Below are positions 23,049-34,736 of a stretch of 64,000 nucleotides of DNA, in pieces. Source of the stretch: Streptomyces sp. P3 (GTDB lineage: Bacteria > Actinomycetota > Actinomycetes > Streptomycetales > Streptomycetaceae); assembly GCA_016893485.2 (NCBI GenBank), contig JAFEKX020000001.1:7767501-7831500 (forward strand), in the 5' to 3' direction. A program made the translations under genes and the position numbers. The notes under the pieces were generated by a model. It was given only the letters and a program-made list of their open reading frames with translations. It ran no database searches and had not been told where the DNA came from. Each line of letters opens with the position of its first letter. The first letter of the stretch is position 1.

Positions 23049-24703
23049 ATGGCTGTGGATCAACTCCCCGGACAGGTGCGGGAGTTCGCGAACTACCTCG
23101 ATGGACTGCTGGCGCGCCTCGACCAGGGCGGCGGTTGGTGCGGGGTGTTCTGGCAGCGCGATCCCGAGGGCATGCAGGCCTGTCTGAGCGGGCGTGAAGT
23201 GCCGCCCTGGGACGTGGTGGAGGCCCTCCTCCAGGACCTCGCGGCGGAGTACGGCCCCGGTGCCGTGGCCCAGGAGAAGGACCGCGCCCGCGCCCTTCAC
23301 ATGGCGGCGCTCGCCGCGTTCGACGCCCGTCCCGGCAGTCGTGACGCCCTCAGCGACCGGCTCGACGTGATGCTCCGTGAGCAGAAGTACGCGGCCGAAC
23401 GGCAGCTGAAACTGGGTCAGTTGCTCAACTCCGCCACCACTCAGGACGCGGCCGACGCCCTCCGCCTCGACCTCGCCTGGGCCCACGACGACCACGAACG
23501 CGCCACCGCCCGCTGCGCCGAACTCCGCGCCCGCATCGAGGAGTTGGACAACCGCGCCCGCGCCCGGGGCGCCGGGACCGTCCAACGCGACCGCCACGGC
23601 AACGTGTTCCGCGTCGACGACACGCCCGCCGCCCACCGACTGCCCCGCCAGCGTGACCCGGGGACGGCCGGCACGGCTACGACCCCACCGGCGCCGACCA
23701 CCAGGGCAGCGAACCCCGGCACCGCGACAACCGTCGGGGCTACGAGGAGTTCGAGCGCGCGAACCCCGGCTTCGACGGCCAGGACGCCACACCGGACTTC
23801 GGCAGGCCCGGGCCCGCGTCCGGTCGTGGCACCCCGGACCCGGCGGGCGACGGTTTCAGGAGCCCCGAGACCGCCTCCGGCTTCGGCGCCCCGGACCCCA
23901 TGGACGGCGAATTCACGGGTTCCGAGCCCGCCCCGGACCAAAACGCCCCCGCGGACCCCCGACCTCCAGGCAACGCAAGCGCCGCCGGGGCAGCGCCCGC
24001 TTCGCCGGTATGGCCGAGGGCGACGCCGCCGCCCCACCCCGGACCCCGCAGCCGTCGTACCGGAGCTGCCCGCGCCCGCGCCCACCGCCCGGCGCAGCCC
24101 GCGCGGAGCGCGTTTCGCCGGGGCCGCCGCCCGGCCGGTTGAGCGGCCTCAGCCGCAGCGGGAGCCCTTGGACGCGGAGGCGCGGCAGGGGACCGTGGAG
24201 GCCGTGCAGCGGCTGGTGGGGCTGCGGCGTGAGGGCCGTAGCGGCGAGGCGCACGCGCTGCTCGTCGAGGCCGCGTACTGGCCCGCCGCGCGCTTCCCGC
24301 TGCTCGCGGCCGAGCTGCAGCGCGCCGGGCTCGGCGCGGACTGGGCCACGCTGCTCTGGGAGGCCGCCTCGCTGCCCGCCGACCGGCTGGTCGGCGCGGC
24401 GGACGCGCTGGTCGCGGCGGGCCGTACCGCGGACGGCGAGCAGATCCTGCGGCAGGGCGTGGCCCGTCCCGCCGCCGAGATCGGCGAGGCCGTCCTCGCG
24501 CTGGCCGCGGAGGGCGCCGCCGGGAGATCCGTGCCCTGCTCGACGCGTACGTCAGGGTCCGCACCCCGAAGAAGCCGCCCGCAGTGTCGCCGCCGACCCG
24601 CAGCAGCTGGTTCCGCTGCTGCTGGAGGCCGCGCAGGGGCGCGTCGGACGAGTGCCACTGGGACCTGGTGCATGCCTTGCGAGTGGCGGGCTTCAGCGCG
24701 TGA
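23049..24703 (+). CDS. Low-complexity cytoplasmic protein of unknown function (UL36-type annotation)
   Basis: About 550 residues. The N-terminal 200 are well formed (VREFANYLDGLLARLDQGGGWCGVFW-like start; coiled coil with HDDHERATARCAELRARIEEL). A proline/glycine/aspartate-rich linker follows in another frame (RGYEEFERANPGFDGQDA). A C-terminal helical repeat region reads VQRLVGLRREGRSGEAHALL and PQQLVPLLLEAAQG, ending HALRVAGFSA and TGA at 24703. At least five indels occur between 23660 and 24640. Streptomyces homologues are often mislabelled as herpesvirus tegument-like because of the low-complexity linker. Repeats suggest a scaffold role; this is inference. Confidence 0.6.
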
Positions 24704-24798
24704 GCGCTCCGCTGGACGCGCCCGCGCGGCGGAGCCGCCCATCGACACAGCTCCGCGCCGCTTTCGGGGCGCCGGACCCGGCTACCCGGCGCAGCGGG

Positions 24799-24820
24799 TC
24801 ACCCACCGGAGGGTGAAACA
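24799..24820. promoter_or_regulatory. Dyad with GGGTGAAACA box upstream of the pyrimidine operon
   Basis: TCACCC (24799-24804), six bases, then GGGTGA (24811-24816) form a perfect dyad. The right half extends to GGGTGAAACA (24811-24820), identical to 28671-28680 and nearly repeated at 28702-28711, upstream of the second nitrilase gene. Probable binding site of the local PucR regulator. Confidence 0.5.
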
Positions 24821-24884
24821 GGATCGACTCCGCGGGTTAACGACGATGGTCTTGGCAAGGCTCCTCCGGAGGCTTACGTTCATC

Positions 24885-24914
24885 CCTCTACGGCCTTGTC
24901 TACGGGCGTAGAGG
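24885..24914. promoter_or_regulatory. Inverted repeat just upstream of the first nitrilase gene
   Basis: CCTCTACG (24885-24892) pairs with CGTAGAGG (24907-24914) around a 14-base loop, ending 28 bases before the start codon. A smaller palindrome CCTCCGGAGG lies at 24863-24872. Could be an operator or a leader hairpin. Confidence 0.4.
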
Positions 24915-24942
24915 CTCTGGCGTCCCGTCGAAGGAGCAGCTC

Positions 24943-25784
24943 ATGGCCAACGTCGTACGCGCCGCTCTGGTCCAGGCCACCTGGACCGGCGACACCGAGT
25001 CCATGGTGGCGAAACACGAGGAACACGCCCGCGAGGCGGCTCGCCAGGGTGCGCGGATCATCGGGTTCCAGGAGGTGTTCAACGCCCCTATTTCTGTCAG
25101 GTCCAGGAACCCGAGCACTACAACTGGGCCGAGCCGGTGCCCGACGGGCCGACCGTGCGCCGTATGCAACAACTCGCGCGCGAGACCGGCATGGTGATCG
25201 TCGTCCCCGTCTTCGAGATCGAGCAGGACGGCTTCTACTACAACACCGCGGCCGTGATCGACGCCGACGGCACCTTCCTCGGCAAGTACCGCAAGCACCA
25301 CATCCCGCAGGTCAAGGGTTTCTGGGAGAAGTACTACTTCAGGCCGGGCAACGCGGGCTGGCCCGTCTTCGACACGGCCGTCGGCAAGGTCGGCGTCTAC
25401 ATCTGCTACGACCGTCACTTCCCCGAGGGCTGGCGTCAACTCGGGCTCAACGGCGCGCAGTTGGTCTACAACCCGTCCGCCACCTCGCGCGGCCTCTCCG
25501 CCTACCTCTGGCAGCTGGAGCAGCCGGCCGCCGCCGTCGCCAACGAGTATTTCATCGCCGCGATCAACCGTGTGGGACAGGAGGAGTACGGGGACAACGA
25601 CTTTTACGGGACGTCGTACTTCGTCAACCCGCGAGGCCAGTTCGTCGGTGACGTCGCCGGCGACAAGGACGAGGAACTCGTCGTCCGCGACCTGGACTTC
25701 GGGCTGATCGAGGAAGTACGCCAGCAGTGGGCGTTCTACCGCGACCGGCGTCCCGACGCCTACGAAGGGTTGGTGCAGCCGTGA
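24943..25784 (+). CDS. Nitrilase-superfamily carbamoyl hydrolase (beta-ureidopropionase-like), copy 1
   Basis: About 280 residues. The Glu-Lys-Cys triad is visible in GFQEVF, KYRKHHIP and YICYDRHFPEGW. Enzymes with this layout hydrolyse N-carbamoyl-beta-amino acids to the free amino acid, ammonia and CO2, the third step of reductive pyrimidine breakdown. AAGGAG precedes the ATG. Near 25088 GCCCCTATTTC lacks one C, after which YFCQVQEPEHYNW continues in the next frame. The TGA overlaps the GTG of the aminotransferase (GTGA). It is a clear paralogue of the gene at 28832. Confidence 0.85.
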
Positions 25785-27066
25785 CCAAGGATCTGCTGGG
25801 ACGCCACCGGGACGTACTCCCCGACTGGCTGGCCCTGTACTACCAGGACCCGTTGGAGATCACGCACGGAGAGGGCCGGCACGTCTGGGACGCCGAGGGC
25901 AACAAGTACCTCGACTTCTTCGGCGGCATCCTCACCACGATGACCGCGCACGCGCTCCCCGAGGTCACCAAGGCGGTGAGCGAGCAGGCCGGGCGGATCA
26001 ACCACTCGTCCACGCTCTACCTCAACCGGCCGATGGTCGAACTCGCCGAGCGCGTCGCCCAGTTGTCCGGCATCCCGGACGCCCGCGTCTTCTTCACCAC
26101 CTCGGGCACCGAGGCCAACGACACCGCGCTGATGCTCGCCACGACCTACCGGCGCAGCAACCAGATCCTGGCGATGCGCAACAGCTACCACGGCCGCTCG
26201 TTCAGCACGGTCGGCATCACCGGCAACCGCGGCTGGTCCCCGACCTCCCTCTCCCCGCTCCAGACGCTCTACGTCCACGGCGGTGTGCGCACGCGCGGTC
26301 CCTACGCCGACCTGACCGACGCCGAGTTCATCGCGGCCTGCGTCGAGGACCTCAAGGACCTGCTCGGTCATGTCCGGCCGCCCGCCGCGCTGATCGCCGA
26401 ACCCGTCCAGGGCGTCGGCGGGTTCACCTCCCGCCCGACGGTCTGTACGCCGCGTTCCGCGAAGTCCTCGCCGAGCACGGGGTGTTGTGGATCGCCGACG
26501 AGGTGCAGACCGGCTGGGGCCGCACCGGCGACCACTTCTGGGGCTGGCAGGCGCACGCGGAGAACGGCCCGCCGGACATCCTCACCTTCGCCAAGGGCAT
26601 CGGCAACGGCATGTCCATCGGCGGTGTCGTCGCCCGCGCCGACATCATGAACTGCCTGGACTCCAACAGCATTTCGACCTTCGGCGGCACCCAGGTCACC
26701 ATGGCGGCCGGCCTCGCCAACCTCACCTACCTCCTGGAGCACGACCTCCAGGGCAACGCCCGCCGCGTCGGCGGCCTCCTCATCGAGCGGCTGCGCGCCG
26801 TCGCCGCCCAGCATCCCGGCGTACGGGAAGTGCGGGGGCGCGGGCTGATGATCGGCGTCGAGCTGGTCAAGCCGGGCACCGACGAGGCCGACCCGCAGGC
26901 CGCGTCCGCCGTACTCGAAGCGGCCCGCGAGGGCGGCCTGTTGATCGGCAAGGGCGGCGGCCACAACACCAGCGCCCTGCGCGTCGCCCCGCCGCTGTCC
27001 CTGACCGTCGCGGAGGCCGAGGAGGGCGCCGCGATCCTCGAACAGGCTCTGAGGAGCACGCAGTAG
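25781..27066 (+). CDS. Class III aminotransferase, beta-alanine/3-aminoisobutyrate type
   Basis: About 428 residues from a GTG overlapping the nitrilase stop. Class III PLP fold: FTTSGTEANDTALMLA, NSYHGRSFSTVG, cofactor-binding aspartate in WIADEVQTGWGRTG, Schiff-base lysine in LTFAKGIGNGMSIGG. In this setting it would pass the amino group of beta-alanine or 3-aminoisobutyrate to pyruvate or another keto acid, giving a semialdehyde. Resembles AGXT2-type alanine-glyoxylate aminotransferases. A one-base deletion near 26433 splits it into two frames. The PucR gene follows 28 bases downstream. Confidence 0.85.
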
Positions 27067-27094
27067 AGCACACGCTGAACAAGGGAAGTCCGTC

Positions 27095-28676
27095 ATGACC
27101 ACCACCTCGGGAACCCTCGGAACCCTGGACGCCCTGGAGCCCGCGCTGTCGGTGCGCCAGGTCCTCGCCCTGGAGCGGGTCCTCGCCGGGGAACCCGAGG
27201 TGGTGGCCGGCGCGGGTCAACTCGACCGGCCCGTACGGTGGGTGCACGTGGCCGAGGCCGCCGACGTCGGCGTGATGCTCACCGGTGGCGAGATGGTCCT
27301 CACCACCGGCGTGCTCCTCGCCGACGACGAGGCGGCGCAGGCCGAGTACATCCAGTCCCTGCACCGCGCGGAGGCGTCCGCCGTCGTGCTCGGCCTCGGA
27401 CGGGCCTTTCCCGCGCCGCCGGACGTCATGCGCCGCGCGGCCGAGCGGTGCGGGCTGCCCATGGTCGTGCTCCACCGGCCCTTTCCCTTCGCGGAGTTGA
27501 CGGAAGAGGTCCAATCCCGGCTGGTACGGCGGAAGTTCGCCGCCGTCAGCCTCTCCGAGGCCGTACGGACCGCCCTCACCGGACTCATCACCGGCGGCGC
27601 CCCGCTGCAGAGCCTGCTCGACGAGGTCGCCGCGCACAGCGCCTGCCCGGTCGTCGTCACCAACCTCGCGCACCGCGTCCTCGCCACGGCGGGGGAGCGG
27701 TCGGCGGTGGACGACGTACTGCGCGACTGGGAGCGCATCGCCCGGCAGGCCGGCGGCAGCGAGGGCGACGGCTGGATCCGCGCCGAACTGGGCGGACGCG
27801 GCGAGCGCTGGGGCCAGATCATGCTGTGCGGCTACCGCGGCGACACCGCCACCGGCCGCCTCCTGGCCGACCGCGCCGCCGAGGCCCTCGTCCTGCACCG
27901 CATGCTCGGCGGCTCCGCGCACACCTGGGAGGAGCAGTCCGCGCAGAGCCTGCTCACCGACCTGGTGAGCGGAGTCGTCACAGCCCGCCACCTCCTGCCC
28001 CGCGCCCGCGCGGCCGGACTCCCCGTCAACCGGCGCACCTTCGTCCCGATGGTCGTCCGCGACGGCGACACAGCCCAACTCGACAGAGTTCTACGGCTGT
28101 TGGGGCTCCCGGGGCTCGTCGCCGAACTCGCCGACGGGGTCACCGCCGTCCTCCTCAGCTTGCCCCGCGACCAGGACGCGGACGCCCTCGCCGCGCACTT
28201 CGCGAGCCGACTGCGCACCGAGTCGGGGGCGTTGAAGGCGGTGGTGGCCGCCGCCGGGCAGCGCACCGCCTGGGACGACGTCCCCGCCGGACTCCGCGAG
28301 GCACAGCACGTCGCCGACGCCGTGGCCGACTCCAGCGACGCCCTCGAACTCCCCCGCAGTCGTACGCCTCAAGGACGTCCATCTGCGCGGCCTGATCCGG
28401 CTGTTGAGGGACGACCCGCAGGTGCAGTCGTTCGCGGAGCGGGAGTTGGACGGCCTGCTGTGCGCGGCCGACGAGGGCCTCCTCGCCGTCCTGCGCACCT
28501 ACCTGGCCACCGGCCGCAACAAGTCGCGCACGGCCCAGCTCCACCACGTCTCGCGTCCCGCGCTGTACCGCCGGCTGGAGGCGATAGAGGCCCGGCTCGG
28601 GGTGGACCTCGACGACTTCGAACAGGCCGCATCGGTGCACATCGCGCTCCTCGCGCACGACGCGCAACAGGGGTGA
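27095..28676 (+). CDS. PucR-family transcriptional regulator
   Basis: About 527 residues. N-terminal PucR domain (LSVRQVLALERVLAGEPEVV...RWVHVAEAADVGVML), a central GGDEF-like region, and a C-terminal PucR helix-turn-helix (ATGRNKSRTAQLHHVSRPALYRRL). Family members activate purine, pyrimidine or amino-acid catabolic genes in response to an intermediate. The frame shifts near 28357, just after SSDALELPRS; HLRGLIRLLRDDPQVQSFAE continues in another frame. Its position between the two halves of the pyrimidine island, and the repeats starting at its stop codon, make it the likely regulator of both. Confidence 0.85.
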
Positions 28677-28769
28677 AACATGGGACTACCTGGGAAAACG
28701 GCGGTGAAACATGCGCCCACACAAGAGTGACACCGTGGAACGCGGCGCCACCTCAGACGTGACACCGTG
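28671..28769. promoter_or_regulatory. Repeat cluster upstream of the second nitrilase gene (candidate PucR sites)
   Basis: GGTGAAACATG occurs at 28672-28682 and 28703-28713. GTGACACCGTG occurs at 28727-28737 and 28759-28769. Within each pair the spacing is 31-32 bases, about three helical turns, and all four contain GTGA(A/C)AC. GGGTGAAACA recurs upstream of the first nitrilase gene. The start codon is at 28832. Confidence 0.55.
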
Positions 28770-28831
28770 CACCTCAAACCGGACTTCGGGACTTCCTAGG
28801 CTCCTCGCACACCTAGCGACCGGAGGTCCCG

Positions 28832-29674
28832 ATGAGCACCGTGATTCGTGCCGCTCTCTTCCAGACAGCCTGGACGGGCGACAAGGAGTCCATGATCCAG
28901 GTCCACGAGCAGGCGGTCCGCGACGCGGCCGCACAGGGTGCTCAAGTCCTGTGCTTCCAGGAGCTGTTCTACGGACCGTACTTCTGCCAGGTCCAGGACA
29001 AGGCGTTCTACGAGTACGCCGAGGCGATCCCGGACGGCCCGATCGTCAAGCGCTTCCAGGCGCTCGCCAAGGAACACGGCATCGTCCTGGTCCTGCCGAT
29101 GTACGAGGAGGAGCAGCCGGGCGTCCTCTACAACACGGCCGCCGTGATCGACGCGGACGGCTCCTACCTCGGCAAGTACCGCAAGCACCACATCCCCCAA
29201 GTCCCCGGATTCTGGGAGAAGTTCTACTTCCGCCCGGGCAACAGCGGCTGGCCGATCTTCGACACCAAGGTCGGCAGGATCGGCGTCTACATCTGCTACG
29301 ACCGCCACTTCCCCGAGGGCTGGCGCGCCCTGGGTCTCGCCGGCGCGGAGATCGTCTTCAACCCGTCGGCGACCTCGCGCGGCCTCTCCGCCTACCTCTG
29401 GCAGCTGGAGCAGCCCGCTGCCGCCGCGGCCAACGAGTACTTCGTCGGCGCCATCAACCGTGTCGGCGTGGAGGAGCTGGGCGACAACGACTTCTACGGC
29501 ACGACGTACTTCGTCGACCCGGAAGCCCAGTTCGTAGGCGAGGTCGCCAGCGACAAGGAGCCCGAACTGGTCGTCAGGGACCTCGACCTGGCCAAGCTGC
29601 GAGAAGTCCGCGACCGCTGGCAGTTCTACCGCGACCGCCGCCCCGACGCGTACGGCCCGCTGACCGCCCCGTAA
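28832..29674 (+). CDS. Nitrilase-superfamily carbamoyl hydrolase (beta-ureidopropionase-like), copy 2
   Basis: Intact, 280 residues, same length and triad as copy 1: FQELFYGPYF, KYRKHHIPQV, YICYDRHFPEGW. The shared segment NPSATSRGLSAYLWQLEQPA shows common origin, but the substrate-facing N-terminal half differs (DKAFYEYAEAIPDGPIVKRF against EPEHYNWAEPVPDGPTVRRM). Presumed to decarbamoylate the product of the dihydropyrimidinase encoded next. GGAGG precedes the ATG. Separated from hydA by a 112-base gap holding a long hairpin. Confidence 0.85.
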   Translation: MSTVIRAALFQTAWTGDKESMIQVHEQAVRDAAAQGAQVLCFQELFYGPYFCQVQDKAFYEYAEAIPDGPIVKRFQALAKEHGIVLVLPMYEEEQPGVLYNTAAVIDADGSYLGKYRKHHIPQVPGFWEKFYFRPGNSGWPIFDTKVGRIGVYICYDRHFPEGWRALGLAGAEIVFNPSATSRGLSAYLWQLEQPAAAAANEYFVGAINRVGVEELGDNDFYGTTYFVDPEAQFVGEVASDKEPELVVRDLDLAKLREVRDRWQFYRDRRPDAYGPLTAP

Positions 29675-29695
29675 AACACGCAGGGCTTCGCGTCC

Positions 29696-29760
29696 CTGGG
29701 GCGCGCAGCTCCCCAAGGGGCGCGGGGAACTGCGCGCCCAGCCCCCACAGACCCGCACCA
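29696..29760. repeat. Dispersed intergenic repeat, copy C, as a long hairpin
   Basis: The reverse complement of the core shared with copies A and B lies at 29716-29735. A second, degenerate inverted copy precedes it. Together 29696-29714 and 29724-29741 form an 18-base stem with one bulge and one mismatch around AAGGGGCGC. It lies between two co-directional catabolic genes and may attenuate or terminate transcription. Confidence 0.65.
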
Positions 29761-29786
29761 GACCACAATCCAGCGGAGTCAAAACA

Positions 29787-31189
29787 ATGAGCACCCGTAC
29801 CGTCATCCGCGGCGGCCTAGTCATCACCGCGTCCGACGAACTCCACGCCGACGTCCTGATCGAGGACGGCCGCATCGCCGCCCTCGCCACCTCCGGCACG
29901 ACCGTCGCCGAGGGCTGGACCGCCGAAAGGGTCATCGACGCCACCGGGAAGTACGTCATCCCGGGCGGAGTCGACGCCCACACCCACATGGAGATGCCGT
30001 TCGGCGGAACGAAGGCGGCCGACACCTTCGAGACCGGCACCCGGGCCGCCGCCTGGGGCGGTACGACGACCATCGTCGACTTCGCGATCCAGAGCGTCGG
30101 CGGAGCCCTCCGCGAGGGCCTCGACGCCTGGCACGCCAAGGCCGAGGGCAACTGCGCCATCGACTACGGCTTCCACATGATCGTCTCCGACGTCAACGAG
30201 GACACCCTCAAGGAGATGGACCTGCTGGTGCAGGAGGGCGTCACCTCCTTCAAGCAGTTCATGGCCTACCCGGGCGTCTTCTACAGCGACGACGGCCAGA
30301 TCCTCCGCGCCATGCAACGCGCCGCCGACAACGGCGGGTTGATCATGATGCACGCCGAGAACGGCATCGCGATCGACGTCCTCGTGGAGCAGGCGCTCGC
30401 CCGCGGCGAGACCGACCCCGCTACCACGGCGAGGTCCGCAAGGCCCTCCTCGAAGCCGAGGCCACCCACCGCGCGATCAAGCTCGCCCAGGTCGCCGGCG
30501 CCCCGCTGTACGTCGTGCACGTCTCCGCGATGGAGGCCGTCGCCGAGCTGGCCCGGGCACGCGACGAGGGACTGAACGTCTTCGGCGAGACCTGTCCGCA
30601 GTACCTGTTCCTGTCCACGGACAACCTCGCCGAGCCCGACTTCGAGGGCGCGAAGTACGTGTGCAGCACGCCGCTGCGCCCCAGGCAGCACCAGGCCAAG
30701 CTGTGGCAGGGCCTGCGCACCAACGACCTCCAGGTGGTCTCCACCGACCACTGCCCCTTCTGCTTCGTGGGCCAGAAGGAGCTGGGCCGGGGCGACTTCT
30801 CGAAGATCCCGAACGGCATGCCGGGCGTCGAGAACCGCATGGACCTGCTCCACCAGGGCGTCATCGACGGCCACATCAGCCGCCGCCGCTGGATCGAGAT
30901 CGCCTGCGCCACCCCGGCGCGGATGTTCGGCCTCTACCCGAAGAAGGGCACCATCGCCCCGGGCGCCGACGCTGACGTCGTCATCTACGACCCGACGGCC
31001 GAGCAGACCGTCTCCGCGGAGACCCACCACATGAACGTCGACTACTCGGCGTACGAGGGCAAGCGCCTCACCGGCCGTGTCGAGACGGTGCTCTCGCGCG
31101 GCGAACTCGTCATCACCGAGCGGGAGTACACCGGGCGCGCGGGCCACGGCGTCTACACCCCGCGTTCCACCTGTCAGTACCTCAACTAG
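29787..31189 (+). CDS. hydA: Dihydropyrimidinase / D-hydantoinase
   Basis: About 467 residues, cyclic amidohydrolase family. Metal ligands: HxH in DAHTHMEM, the carbamylated lysine in VTSFKQFMAYPG, histidines in MMHAENG and YVVHVSAMEA, aspartate in VVSTDHCPFCF. It opens the ring of dihydrouracil, dihydrothymine or hydantoins to N-carbamoyl amino acids, which the flanking nitrilases would then hydrolyse. Near 30418 GACCCCGCTACC lacks one C; the protein resumes as YHGEVRKALLEAEATHRAIK. The gene starts with ATG; the next gene begins 11 bases after its stop. Confidence 0.9.
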
Positions 31190-31200
31190 GAGTGGCGCCC

Positions 31201-32220
31201 ATGGACTTCGGACTCGTCCTGCAGACCGACCCGCCGGCCTCGCGGGTCATCAGCCTGATGAAGCGCGCCGAGCGCAACGGCTTCACCTACGGCTGGACCT
31301 TCGACTCCGCCGTGCTGTGGCAGGAGCCGTTCGTGATCTACAGCCAGATCCTGGCCAACACCACGAAGTTGACGGTCGGCCCAATGGTCACCAACCCGGG
31401 CACCCGCACCTGGGAGGTCACCGCCTCCACCTTCGCGACCCTGAACGACATGTTCGGCAACCGCACGGTCTGCGGCATCGGCCGCGGCGACTCCGCGATG
31501 CGGGTGGCGGGCCGAACTCCCAACACCCTGGCCCGGATCAGCGAGGCCATGAAGGTCATCAGGGCGCTCGGCTCCGGCCAGGAGGCGGACCTCGGCGGCA
31601 CGGTCATCAAGTTCCCCTGGGCCAAGGAGGACGCCCAACTCCCCGTCTGGATGGCCGCGTACGGTCCCAAGGCGCTCAAGATGACCGGCGAGGAGGCCGA
31701 CGGCTTCATCCTCCAGCTCTCGGACCTCTACCTCACCGAGTACATGGTCAAGGCGGTGAAGGACGCGGCCGTCGCCGCCGGTCGTGACCCGTCCGAGGTC
31801 AAGATCTGTGTGGCCGCGCCCGCCTACGTCACCGAGGACGACTCGCCCGAGGCGCTCGCCCACGCGCGCGACCAGTGCCGCTGGTTCGGCGGCATGGTCG
31901 GCAACCACGTCGCCGACCTCGTCGCCAAGTACGGCGCGCACTCCGCGGCCGTGCCCGAGGAACTCACGGACTACATCAAGGCCCGTGAGGGGTACGACTA
32001 CTCCCACCACGGTCGCTCCGACAATCCCGACACGGCCTTCGTGCCCGACGAGATCGTCGACCGGTTCTGCGTCATCGGTTCGGCCGAGAAGCAGATCGAG
32101 AAGCTCAACGCCCTGAAGGAGCTGGGCGTCGACCAGTTCGCCGTCTACGACATGCACGACGCGCAGGAAGCGACGATCGACGCCTACGGGGCGAAGATCA
32201 TCCCGGCGGTCAACGCCTAG
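31201..32220 (+). CDS. LLM-class F420-dependent oxidoreductase (TIGR03842-type)
   Basis: Intact, 339 residues. Luciferase-like TIM barrel: MDFGLVLQTDPPASRVISLM, GWTFDSAVLWQEPFVIY, VGPMVTNPGTRTWEVTAS, GIGRGDSAMRVAGRTPN. The ATG at 31201 has AGGAG eight bases upstream; a GTG at 31192 is less likely. I recall this subfamily as a conserved F420 type with no proven substrate. It lies between dihydropyrimidinase and the NCS1 transporter, apparently in one operon. This suggests it acts on pyrimidines or hydantoins, either on the bases themselves or on the downstream semialdehyde. That role is inference. Confidence 0.8.
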   Translation: MDFGLVLQTDPPASRVISLMKRAERNGFTYGWTFDSAVLWQEPFVIYSQILANTTKLTVGPMVTNPGTRTWEVTASTFATLNDMFGNRTVCGIGRGDSAMRVAGRTPNTLARISEAMKVIRALGSGQEADLGGTVIKFPWAKEDAQLPVWMAAYGPKALKMTGEEADGFILQLSDLYLTEYMVKAVKDAAVAAGRDPSEVKICVAAPAYVTEDDSPEALAHARDQCRWFGGMVGNHVADLVAKYGAHSAAVPEELTDYIKAREGYDYSHHGRSDNPDTAFVPDEIVDRFCVIGSAEKQIEKLNALKELGVDQFAVYDMHDAQEATIDAYGAKIIPAVNA

Positions 32221-32345
32221 CCTGCACACCCCCGTTGGTCTCCCCTTCCCGCCGTCCCGGGAAGGGGGTCAAGGGCGCTCCCCACGCGCACCCCCGGCTC
32301 GCCCGCACGGCCTCTCCCGTCCCACCTCATCCGATTGGCCTGCCC

Positions 32346-33878
<1,533 letters not shown>

Positions 33879-33903
33879 GACCTGAGCGGGAGGGTGGCGG
33901 GGC

Positions 33904-34574
33904 CTAGGCGGCCTTGCCGCCCTCCAGCGCGGTGACCGCCTCCTTGGCGGCCTTGATCGCACCCTTGTTGATGACGTCCGTGCTGGGCGCCTTCTTGTTC
34001 TCGAAGTCGCTGCCGTTGTACGTGATCGTCACCAGCGCGTTGCCCGCGCGGACGACGACCGTGCCCTCACGCGTCTGCTGCTTGTCCTCCGTGGTGAGGT
34101 TCACGATGGAGTACGCGGAGTCGCCGAGCCCGGGAACGGCTCCGCCGCCGCTCTTCTCCGCCGTCGTCTCGGTGTACGACTTCTGTGCCTCCGCGTCCGA
34201 TTCGGTGATCTCGTACGACACGTCGAGCCAGCGGTAGTCGTACCCCTTGAGCGCGTTCCACGAGCAGGTGCGGCGGACCTTCGTGTCCGTCGACGGGATC
34301 TCCTTGCCGGCCGTCTTCGCCCCCGGCACCAGCGACTTGAGCGTCGCCACCGACACGCTTCCGCACGGGGCGGGGAGGTGGAGTACGCCTTGGCCGCGGT
34401 CGTCGCCGTCGGCGCCGAGGCCTCGGGCGAGGCCCCGGACTCGGGTGTCGACCTGTGCTCGGCGGTCGTCGTCGGGGCGAACGGCCCGGACGTCAGGGCC
34501 CAGCCCATCGTGGCGAGCACGACGACCGGCGACAGACGTGCGGTGAGAGCGAGCGGCAGAGGAAGAGAACGCAA
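33904..34574 (-). CDS. DUF3558-type putative lipoprotein
   Basis: About 220 residues. The C-terminal two-thirds is clear: a conserved cysteine pair CGSVSVATLKSLVPGAKT and TCSWNALKGYDYRW, then GLGDSAYSIV and VVRAGNALVTITYNG, as in DUF3558 proteins of actinobacterial envelopes. The N-terminus is in another frame (VVLATMGWALTSGPFAP) and is joined by an indel near 34370. It begins at a TTG at 34574 or at an uncertain upstream codon. A hydrophobic signal-like segment is present, but a standard lipobox cysteine is not obvious in this reading. Function unknown. Confidence 0.6.
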
Positions 34575-34736
34575 GTCGCACTTCTCGTGGGGAAGGGTGC
34601 GGAGCGGGTCCGCACTGCGGACGGGGACGCCAGTCTCACATGACTCCCTGTGAGGCGGAAGTGTGAACTCGCTGCGTGCCTGTGCGGTGACACAGCCTCA
34701 CCGCCGACGGGATGTGTGTCCCCTTATGTCCGTGTG

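Noticed and set aside
23049..24703. Viral tegument protein, as homologues are often labelled
   Set aside because: The similarity is only low-complexity proline/alanine composition. No viral feature is present.
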